64,000 bases of DNA from Schistosoma mansoni (lineage: Eukaryota; Platyhelminthes; Trematoda; Strigeidida; Schistosomatidae), in assembly GCF_000237925.1 (NCBI RefSeq), contig NC_031495.1, positions 14,209,749-14,273,748 of the forward strand, given 5' to 3'. The position numbers were made by a program, and so were the translations under genes. Below the pieces are notes generated by a model. It worked only from the letters and a program-made list of their open reading frames with translations, did not search any database and was not told where the DNA came from. This document shows, in pieces, positions 50,701 to 62,700 of the stretch (position 1 is the stretch's first letter; the number at the start of each line of letters is the position of its first letter).

Positions 50701-53700
50701 AGTTGGAGGACTTACCTCAATTTGCCATTCAGGACGACTGGGGATCGTGGGTAACTGAAGTTGGGACGAATTCGGGGGCCGCCATGTCAAAAGATGTTTT
50801 TCCTTATGCTTAAAGTTAGTATTTGCAAGAAACAGGCGGTTATCTGAGCACAGCTGCAACAGACGGTCTCCATTATCTGTTCTTTTAGCCACGACACCAT
50901 AAGATCCTCCCAGGTGTCTTTCCCTTTCGCTTAGTTTACCTACTTGAGCATTAAAGTCACCAGCCACTATTACTATATCAGAACGCCTAGCTTTTCGGAG
51001 AAGGTCAGAAAGTTTCCTGTAAAACTCATCTTTTATATCGTCTGAGCTACAGTCAGTGGGAGAGTAGGCAGAGATGACGAAGAGACAACGACGAGTTTCC
51101 CTATCTTTCCGGGTCCTTACTGATCCGTTTAGTCGGACAGCGCATAGACGACTGTCTACTGGGATCCAGTCTAAAAGAGCTAGTTCTGCCCTAGGACTTA
51201 ATGCTATACCTACTCCAGCGAGGTCATGGGAAGCAGCATCAGGGCTTCCAGATACACGAAGCGTGTATCGAGATGGTTCTTTATTTCGATTAGGTGAGGT
51301 CAAATGAATGACGCTAGTCGGATCTTGTATGCGCGTTTCGGAGACGCAGCATACATCGATGGTGTAAGATTCCAGAGTCCTAGCTAAGGAGGCCTGTTGT
51401 CCTATTTGGCACAATGTTCGGACATTAAAAGCTCCTACATGTAATTTAGAGCGAGGTTTCAGGAGACCAGGAATAACGTTCCGTGTACACGAATCGTTTG
51501 CCCTAGCGGTGCGAGGTGATAAAAGGACGTGAGAAGGGTTAGTCGTGGAAATAAGAGAGTTATTAGGAGTTGTAGGAAGGATTTGAAAGTGACCAACTTG
51601 GTGTCGTGTGCTGTTACGGGTATGAGGGCATTTATCACTTCCCGGCTGCCCACACCTTCGAAGGGTATTTCTTGAGGGACCTGAAAAAGAAGTTGGATTA
51701 GTGTTGGTCTGAACGACCTGGGAGCGTGACCGCAGTGCTCAAGGGACAACTGCTAGAGGCTGGTCACGCACGGTCTTCTTGTGAGGGATTTTTGAAGTGT
51801 TAGCTCTGTTCTTCAAAGGACCTTACCGCTGGAGACGGAAATCCGTGGGATAAGGCGAGGTGTGCATTTTTAGGGTCGACCTTTTCTAACCCCACCCCTC
51901 CTTGTGGGAAGGCAGCATCGCTGTCATGCTGGTTGTCTGAAGGAAACACCTTACTGCTGTCACACCTCTGTACAGTCAGCAGTACGACTTCGCCTTCGGA
52001 CCTTGGGATTGCTGCTTTTAGTCTTATCGCTCTTTAACCGACCTGCCTGGCATGGTGGGACCTTGAGAAACGATTGTTCCAGCCAGAATAGCTCGATTGG
52101 TTCATCACGATAGGCAAGCCCGACCACCACGTCAAGGTAGCAGCAACGGTCGGGTAAACTGTTCTCAGTTCTCTGCAGTTTACAAACTTATCAGAAATAC
52201 CACTTCCTATATTATTTGTTTATGTGAATACATAAAAATTGGTACAGAGGCACCAGATACACATGCGCCACACAATAACAATGAGAATGTGAAGAGATAA
52301 AGAATGTAAGGTGCGTATAAGAAAAAGAGGAACAATAACGAACAGAAATTAGTGTATGGTAGTGAAACAATAATAATGGTATAAGCAGTTCAATCAGCAA
52401 AGGTACAACCGGAAAGAATTCTTTCACTTGAAGAAGTTACATCCATTTTTTATGAAGAAATTACAGTAAAGTTACAGCAGGATCTCCATTGGTTTCTATT
52501 CTAAGCCATATCTGATAATGTTGCTAGCCACTGTGTTGCACCCCAACCAGGGATTCGGGAAGAACCAACAGAAGCCAGCCCTTTGCAGCTTTCTTTAATA
52601 CCACGACACCATGTCATGCACTGACCACCTCTTTGCTCTTTCAAACCAGTCCCAGAGTTGGCGAATAATGCGCGACGAGGAATTCTCTGAGACAACATTC
52701 GTAGAACATGTTCAAGCCACCGAAGTCGATGTTTCAAGATGATGACACCAGTTGAATTGTCGTCGCTGTGCCCGAACACACGATACCTAACCACTGCATT
52801 AATAATATGGTGTTGCCACTGGATGTCAGTAATCCTTCGGAGACAACGATGATCGAACACAGAGAGTCGTCTAACATCCTCAACTCGGAGAGGCCAGGTT
52901 TCACAAGCATAGAGCATAACTGCTCTCACCGACGCGTTGTAGATCCAAACTTTTACAGCTAGACTAACATCACGAAGGCGCCAAAGATGGCCCAGATTAG
53001 CATAAACCGCTCTGGCTTTCATTATACGTGCATCGATCTCATCACTCACGCCACCACCAGTACTTATGCAGCTACCTAGATACACGAACTTCTCAACTAC
53101 TTCAATCTGCTCACCGCGCAGGGTGAGTACAAGATTAGAATCCTGCCAGTCTTGTAGAAGTACTTTCCACTTCGAAGGTGCGAAACACATACCGTACCTA
53201 TGGACACTGATTGCCAACTGATTAAGTGCCGATTGCATGGCTTGGGTATTATCGCACAGTAAGACAATATCATCCCATACTCAAGATCGAGAAGTCTTTC
53301 TCCAGGCAGCAGATCCACACCATCATTACCTGCATCTATCAGAGCTGTTTCCAGAACGTCATCGATAGCAAAGTTGAAGAGGAATGGTGAGATTGGGCAA
53401 CCCTGCCTAACCCCGCTGCTTGAATGGAACAAAGGAGAAAGGTGGTTGTATGCCCTCACTCTGCCTCAGGTGTTCGTGTACGAGGCCTTCAAGATGTTAA
53501 TAAACTTCTCAGGCACACCCTTCTTCAATAGACAATCCCAGAGAACAGTCCTGTCCAACGAATCGAAGGCAGCCCTGATATCAAGAAACACTACGATTGT
53601 TGGCCTGCGATAAGTATGACGGTGTTCTAACATTTGGCGTAGGGTGAAGATATGATCAATACATCCTCGACGAGAACGAAAACCAGCCTGCTCCTCGCGA

Positions 53701-56700
53701 GTCAATCGTTCTCGGGTTTTAAACAACCTACGAAGAATGATAGAAGCCAATAGTTTGGAAGCAATCGGAAGTAGACTTATCCCCCGACAGTTGTTACAGG
53801 AACGACGTGAAGCCTTTTTAAAGATAGGGACAACTATCGACACAAATCAAATGAAATGACAGTTACTACTGGAAATACCACTTCCTAGCTGAATGTCAGA
53901 TTACTAGAAACTTGTTTCTTATTAGTCAGAATGGGGGTATTCTTTCCTCCGACTAATTTTATTCCAGAATGTTAAGAAATTCTGGTTATGAGAAGTTTCC
54001 AAATTCAAATAAAGATAACCCAGTGTGCTCAGTAATAACATTAATAATAGTAAGTAATAGTATGTAAGCTTGGACTATTCGCGGTCGCTGAATCTAAAAC
54101 GTAGGGTGAAGACACAAAGATAATAGTTTTGGATTTAGACGTTGAGTAGTAGGTGAAAATACCGAGTTGATTGATCTGACTATAAAACTTCTTCTATAAG
54201 GATAGTTAGGAGTCGTCTTATGATTTTCTATTCGTGGCCTGCTCTGATATACAGTACCAGCTGGCATAGGCGTAAACTACAGACAGCTAACAGATCAAGG
54301 CTCATCCTTAATTAATCAAGTCTTTGACTGGTGGTCTAAGCGATGTAGGTTTCGACACTTAGCTGGAACTCGCGCATGATTTGTTATCAGGGCTTGGAAT
54401 TATTACGCGGCATATATAATAGTTGGTCGCGGTGGTGAAGATTTATTTTTCATCTTTTTTTGCTCCTGTCTATATTATTCTATGATTTCTATTGCATGTT
54501 TTCATCCCTTATTTTCATTTCTTGATTCATACCTTTATGTTTTCCAAAATCATATATACCTCGATCATTTTGCTACTCATCCTATTAATTGTATCTGGCT
54601 ACTGATATCGTTTGTTAACTTGAACCGAAGGATATAGCTGCTAGGTTCTATATAGTATTGACTGACTAAGAACTCGTCCCTTTGAACTATATTAATTGGT
54701 ATTTGATTTTTTCATTTTCTTAGTAATTGCAGACTTGAAGATCATTTGTTTGGATACAATTACCGAGAGTTTATGCTCTCACCTTAAAGTAAGTTTGTCA
54801 TTACGTCCGATCGGAAGGCTCTTATATGTTTTTTCTCACCAGCTGCTTTAGTATTTTTATCTATTATACCGCCAGTATCATCAGTCCTAGCAAAAGTGTG
54901 ACTCAAAGACAAACGCATTAAAAATTATTTGGTAAATTAGTTGTATCTTTAAGTAAAGTGCATATAGGAGTTTCTCTTCATGGTTATGCTACTCCCAGAA
55001 CTTTATTTGTTATTTCATCTCTGTGTAGTAAAGGCGGTAACATAAATTTTGATTTTATTGTGAATTGTTTATGTGCAATTCTTTGTTATGCATAATCGAC
55101 TGTAAAAGTGGGAACATAATCATAGAACTGGTAAAAATTCAGTTTTGAATATCAAAATTGTGATAACTCCAACACATACTAATAATGATATAATTATCAT
55201 ACACATTGAACAAGTTAATGTTTATCTGAACTCAACAAACCAATGGATAACACGCTGGGAATTCGAGGTAATGCTACTGCATTTGAATACGGCTATGAAT
55301 ACCAACATTGTGATCCAAGTACACCCAGCTGACAAGCCCTAAATGGAACGAAACACGCATTTAGGATTCCAATGCTAGGAAAAGTCCCTCTACTTTAAAT
55401 AATCAGAATAGTTCAGATTACTTCATCTTACTTTCTTACTGGTACAACTGGGAGAAATTCTATCGATGTCTCATGTTTGAGAATGTAATCTACTCCTTGC
55501 TTTTAAAATTCAACTTACGCCTGTTACCCCTTGTGAAGAAGCATAGGCCGCTCACCAAGATTCTTCACCGAAACCTGTCCTGAGCAATCCTTTCTGGTTG
55601 TTTCCAGTTGCCATGCATTCTTCTGATGTCCGCTTCCATTTTTTGACGCGATGTTTTCCTCGGTCTTCCTCTTTTCCTTTTCTCTTCAGGCATGCAAGTT
55701 AGGGCTCTCCTTGTGGTACAATTTATGATTTCCGCAATGTATATCCTACTCACCTCTAGTGACTTTTCCTAATTTCCTATCAGCTGGAAGTTGGTCCATT
55801 CTCTCCCACAGTAGATTATTGCTGACAGTATCCGGACAAAGAACATTGAGTATCTTGCGTAAACAATTGTTTATAAATACTTGGACTTTTTTAATAATGG
55901 TTGTAGTAGTTCTCCAAGTTTCGGCTCTATACGATAGAACTATCTTGACGTTCGTATAGAAGATTCTCACTTTGATATTGGCTTGGAGACAGTTGTTTTG
56001 AGTTCCATATGTTCTTCAACTATAGGAATGCGGCCCTTTGCCAATCCTCGCCTTTACATCTGCATCTAATGCTTATCTTCACTTGCTTGCTCGCTTCTAT
56101 GTATTCGGTCTTTGCCTTGACTTTCTCTGTTCTTGTCCGACTGTTGTTAACTGCTGTCTTCTTGTACTTCCCCTCTTGAATCCTGCCCAAGATTTCGATA
56201 GATCCATTCTTCATGACGATGCTTCTTGCAGCCCAGCACATGGCACTTTGAAGTTAGTGCTTATGTGATGCCTTCCCAGTTGTTCTCCATCTTGGTTTCC
56301 TCGTCTTTGAGTAGATCCTGTAAGGCTTGGAACCTGTTGTTGAGAATTATTTTGAATTCGTTGAGTTTGTCAGTATCTCAAAGGAAGGCTGTATCAAACC
56401 TTTGTAATACTGTTAATCCAGTTTTCTAATGTTTCTTTAGCTTCCGTTTCATCTTGGCAACCACCAGGTGGTGATATGAAGCTATGTCAGCTCCTCTCTT
56501 GGTTCTCACATTTCCCATTGGCCTTCTGAATGTCTAGCGATACAAATATGATCAGTTTGATTCCCTATAGTGTGATCTGGTGAGATTCATGTAGCTTTGT
56601 GTATGTGTTTGTGGCGTATTATTGTGTCGCCTATAACCATTTCTTGAATGCACATAAATTTGCAAATTTGTCATCATTTTTGTTTCTCTCTCCCAGTCCA

Positions 56701-59700
56701 TGTCTTCCAATGATATCTTCATAACCGTTGTTATGCATTCCGACATTGGCGTTTATGTCTCCTATCAGGATGTTCAGGTTCTTTCCTGAGCATCTCTCTA
56801 CGATGAACTGCTACCTCTCGTTAAACTGATCTTTATCGTTATTTCTATAATTGGTGGGTGCATAACACTGGATAACATTTATTGTGATTCCCTCCTTCTT
56901 TGTTTTGAAGGATCGTTTTATGGTTATAGATCAATGAGATTCCCACTCTATAAGTGCTTTTCGTTCTTCTCTGGATAACATCAGTGCAAGTTCTTGTGTT
57001 TGCGAAGCATCTTCATGACCAGAGTACAACAATATCTCTCCTAAATCTAATCTTTTCTGTTCAGTTGGGGTCCAATGTGTTTCACTTATTTCGAGCACTG
57101 CCAATTTGTATCACCTCTCTTCCGTAGTCGTTCGATTGTTCCTCCCAGTGTCCCACATTGTTCGGACAAGCGAAGTGTTGTGCCATCAGTAATTGTAAAT
57201 AGTTTACAGTAAACGACACAGTTCAATGAAAAACATACACTCAAGATGAATTATCTTTAGTCGCTGTTCAACAATTCGCGGATGGGCCTGATGTAAATAA
57301 GCACAACAATTGTTGATTTGCAACAAGTGTTGCGACGCCCCAACATTTTGTGTTAGGTGAAAATGTCATCAATGTATCCAAAACCTGAACGGGAAGCCGA
57401 ACTGTTTCTCAAGAGCCCACTTTTCACTAGAGACACACATTCTGAGGAGTGTGATAGAAGCCAATAGTTTGGGAGCAGACTTGTATTAAGTACGCGGTTC
57501 TTTCTAAAGACGGGAACTACAATTGCTTTATTTCAATGTAATGGAATATACTATATTCCAAATATCTTCAAATAATCTACGGATTACGTTTACTTATAAC
57601 TATATGTCCGAAGCATTGCTCTGGTATTTTGAGACCACTGAGTAAGTAATGCAGAGTTTAAGGATAGAGTGCCAGGTAAAGATGAAAATTCGATTAGTGA
57701 GGTAGTAAACTTTATTAACTGTAGTGGTTAGGACATGTATTACGTATGCCCAACTACCGCCTATCGTCACGGTCAATATTGTGTGATGTAGCAGTAGGTT
57801 GAGATGGAATTAGTTGTAGTTAAACCAAGATGTGACACCAATGCATGAAGTCGCGGGCATTTAGTTTGAGCTATGTTAACAGGTGATAGACTACCTGGTT
57901 GGTGTCCGCGTGATTATTGTAACCAAATTACAAGAAGCTTTGTATGATAAGGCTGAAAACCGTTCTCAATGGCGGAGGTACATTCACTTCTTGTCATCAT
58001 TTAGAACCATAGTCCCAAAATCTCTCCATATCTTTTTTCTTCTTCTACACTTACCTTTTTTTACTGTCACTACGTCTGCTATGGGATTCATCTCGAAGTA
58101 ATTTTATCTCGCTGCGCTAATGTCGTATGGGGACGTGAAATGATGTATGTCAGGTTTTACGTTGATCATTATGATGATAAATTCTTGTCCATCACTGAAG
58201 AAGCCAAGAGTTGGTTGTCTGTTACTTTTGACATAAAATGCTTCAGAATTTAAAATTGTTTACGGACCTCCGATCCGTTGGTTCACTGAGCACAAGACGG
58301 TTCGACCAACGTTCCTGGGTCAACGTACTGGTGTAATTACCTATGAAGTCCTGTGTCCAGCGTTGGAGACTCCCTTGAAGGTTACTTACTGGTGTGCTAT
58401 CGACCTTAAAATCTTCACTGACAAAAGACTTCTTGCTGATAGTGATTCAGATTAGTTCTTATTAGGGCATTATCGTAATCCAGATAAGTACTCCTAAATG
58501 AACAGAAGTTCTTCATACAATCGGGGAATCAGTAGCTGATCATAATATGATCAGTTTGAGTCAAGGAATAATTTACAGATGCTGAGAGACCAAGTAGAAC
58601 ATAGGCACAGCCAGATGGAATTATTAAAACAAATCCTAGAGTAGTAGAATTAGTAACAGTATCAGTAGCAATAGAGTAGATTAGTGATAGATAGTAGAAG
58701 TATAAGGAAAACTCAGGACTCAGATTCTAATAGAAGACAAACAGTGAATGCACCTGCACCATCGTAAACGGTTCTAAGTCATGTCCACCAAAATTTCTGA
58801 TCATTGCTTACTATAATCGCGCGAACCCCAAACGATAATGGAGATAATCTTTATTAGTATGATACTTGAAGAATGCTTGTGAGAATACGTGTATTGTTTT
58901 GTCCATCTGGAGATGATTTGAACCCATCAGTCGAGTCGTCGTAAGACTTCATAAAAGACGTCATCATATACCTAAATGTTGGTAATTCATTCGGTAGATT
59001 GTGAAGTCCCAATGAACAACGGCAGATTAAACAAACAACCCAGCGATGCAACAGCAGTAAATTTTGACTGTCGGGTGTAAAGGTAGACTCACTCATTTTG
59101 CAAGAAAGTAAAGACGTTAGACCTTCCATTAAACATTGGGTTTATCAGTGTAATTATACGTTTCTTCATAATTCATTGTGATCTTTCTTTCTCTGGAAGA
59201 TTTGATTGATCTTTATTAACCTTAGTTTCAAATAATTTTAATCTTTATGCTGCTTTGTACTGCTACTATCTTGAATGTGTAAATCAATTCCTTCTGTTAT
59301 GGTACATGTTCTCTTTTCCTTTTCATTTTATGTACTAAGTAACAAACAACTGCATTCTACATCAATGTAGTTAAGTTTGTATATGATTTTAAAATAAAAA
59401 TATGATGTCATATGATATTGGGCTTTTATTGGTTAACGAGCGTAGATAGACAAGTATCTATGCTAAATGTATGAGACACTTTATAATATTGTAAATTCTT
59501 TTCCACTATTGATTTCACTGTAAGTGTATTCGGATTTTACACCGTTCGACTGCTCTGTATTTTGTGTCAAACTGTTAGTCTGATCTATTCTCTAGTTCAC
59601 AATTGTTGATCGTGTGTTCAGATTTAATTTGGTCTACTCATCTAGAGTTCCCCCAGTTATAATAGCTAGTGTATCAAATCTTATGGTATCGTATTATCAC

Positions 59701-62700
59701 GTGATTCGCTCCGAACCTCAGAAAAACCCATCCGTTTTAAACTCCTCTGTTATATTAGGATGTAAGATTGTTTTCTAAGTAGTGAAAAATTTTTCTTTTG
59801 TAAGGATATTGTTGATTTAAATATATATATGCTTTGGATTTAGATTAAATATACTTAACAATTAGTTGAGAATAATTTTTTTACTATTTAGTTGAACATT
59901 GAAAACATGTTGGTATCTCATCATGATGCCGTTACATTATATAAAATGAATAATATTATGAGATTTTATCAACATACATTTATGTAAGTGTGATTGTAGT
60001 TAATAAATCAAAATTTTATTGATATCTCTGAGATTGTGTATGTATGTGTATAAGACCTATCTGTTGATTTGCTAGTGCTCTTCAGTAACAGCTTTTTACT
60101 AAAAAGAAATACTTATCATGTGATATACACCGTTAGAATTCTGTTAGTAACCATTGTATCCCCTACCACAAATAAAGTAATACACAAAAACATAAGGATA
60201 CTGACAACGTAATAGACTTGAGATATCTTGCTAGATAGATAGATATCCGAAGTCAACCAAGTTAAGAAAGCGATAGTTACTATTGCCCCCTAGAACATCT
60301 TGGGAGTAGTGCAAATCCAATGAAATTGTAAAATGTAACCGAGATTAAACGATTATCACGAAATGTAAATATTCTCGATTTCACTTATGTATTGAGTTGA
60401 TACATAGTTCTTAAAAGTCGTAAACTTGGACAAAGTAATTCCCCAATCTTCTGATTAACAGTATTTCCTCAGTTAATCCCATTTTATGACAAGAAAAAAA
60501 TTGTTTACCAACAAATTAATATAAGTGGATTGATTAGATTAATAAACCCCGTTTTCGTGAATTATCCTGATTTATAATGTACAGTAGTGGGTTTTTAAGA
60601 ACGGGCCCTTGTAGTCAAGTCGGAGATTCGAAGTTATGAACATCATAGCTGGTAATGTATTTTTATCTCAGGAAAGCAGTTAGATTATTCTACGGGCTTC
60701 ACTTAAAAATGACCAGTATCATTCTTAGCTAAACCAAGTCGACTTATTAAAGAAAACCCATAGAGTATGTGTTGTATAAAATCATCATTATGTTTCGATG
60801 TAAATTTACATATTGGTAGTAAACGAAATCTCAAGTGGAGACAACCAATTTATTGTTTAACATGAAATTACGAAGTTCTTTCGTAAAATGTGAAGATCAT
60901 ACATTCAATATTCCATTTGCAAATACTCCATCAATTGTCTCAAACTTCATAGTTCCTTCATTGCCACTACAATTACTCTCTGTTCTCGTCCTCTTCGATT
61001 CGATCTTCCCAATCTTCTGCCGCCAGGCATTTCGCTTCTGATTGACGTTATATACTACTTATATTGACAGATATAAGTAGCATATACCATATATTTATCT
61101 TATTACATAAAGTTTCTGTTGCATCTGAGAAGATACTAACCAACGAGAATATCCTTCATTGTCTAATCAGTTTTAAGTATTTCTACCAGTTAAGACGTAT
61201 TAGAAACATCTTGTTAACCAATCAGATAGATAATTAAATGGTAAGAAAGACTCAACTAGATATCTAACCAAGTGTTCGGATTTCACACAACTGGGTTTCT
61301 CTAGCATGAGAATGGTAATTCCAGGCAAGCTAATTCAATATACTCATTTTCTTATTCTGGAAAGTGGGATCAAACATGACTACCATAGTTTTATCAAAAC
61401 ATCATCACTTGAAGTTTCAAAACACAAAGAACATTTACACACTAACATAACCAAACCAATAAATCGTCTCGGAAACTTAGTACTTCAATACCTACGAGAT
61501 ATTTCATAATCCGTTACTAAGAGACATAAGCACCGGACTCGGTTACTGAGTGACGGTTATGAAATTCACCTCACACCCTTCTGTTCGTGCTGGCACTTAG
61601 TATAATTCATTTTTATTTTTAGTCTAGCTCATTTTTCAGTGTACAAGTGTGTTATGCGACCGATTAACTGTATTAGTTTTATGTTGATAGTAAAATTTTT
61701 TTTGAAACCGACCTTCAATAAATTGTGTATCATTTTATTTGAATTTAAGTTCTGTTTTCATCGTTTTTATCTAGATCACTAATTAAATCTACTGCCTCAC
61801 TAAATTTATGCCTAGATGAAGTTCAGAAGCTCTGTAAAAGGTTATTACTCAGCACACTCAAACAATTTGTTAAACAAACTCTAGAACAAGTGAGAATTTC
61901 AAGTTATGATTTTCTTTTTTATTAAATTCTATAGGTGTTATATAGTGTATGGCTCAATCGTAATGAGGTTACAGTAGTCAATACAAACGTTCACAAATAA
62001 GTGGTACCTTGAATTGAAGGACTGCATACCTATTTTCCTGTTATGCTATTCTGAGCTTTATGAATTGCACAGTAATAAGTTTTGTCTATTACTATGAAAT
62101 ATCTGTTTGCAAATTGTAACAGAAGAATAAAAAAGAGCACTCAGTTAATGCCATAAAATTTCCAGCGAGTAGGTTTTCCTAGATTAACTATTGATATGTT
62201 GTCAAGAAAATACCTTGGAATTCACTATCAAAAACTAAATTATATACCTGATAAACATTATGCCAACAAAGAAGGGGACAAAATGTTTATAGTTACTTTT
62301 GTTTTAATGACTCGAACAAAAACTCACCCGACTCTCAATATTTCAGCATAAGGTTAGTGCAGGAATGAAAACAGGATGTCCATATTCGTCAGTGTAACTC
62401 ACCCAGTAGACATTGAACATGACTTATAAAAATATTAATACCTATAGTTTTTGTTAAATCTGATCTATTTGAAAATTCAATATTCTTCTGTAAATGTTAA
62501 TATCTCAAAAATCACCTGTATTTGGTATGTTTAGCTGTTCATATTTGGATGTTCTCGATAATATGCTTTATTCTATTACTGACATTTTGTAAGGCTGAAC
62601 TTCCTGGGATAAGTTGTGATTGTAAAAACCATTCATAGGAATTTAACTCCAACAAACGGACAATAATCTACACCAAGTCAGTTTGTTTCATCTCTGTCAA

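Noticed and set aside
49213-53843. Several long minus-strand frames that could be called host genes
   Set aside because: All are pieces of RTE LINEs with endonuclease and RT motifs and flanking target duplications.
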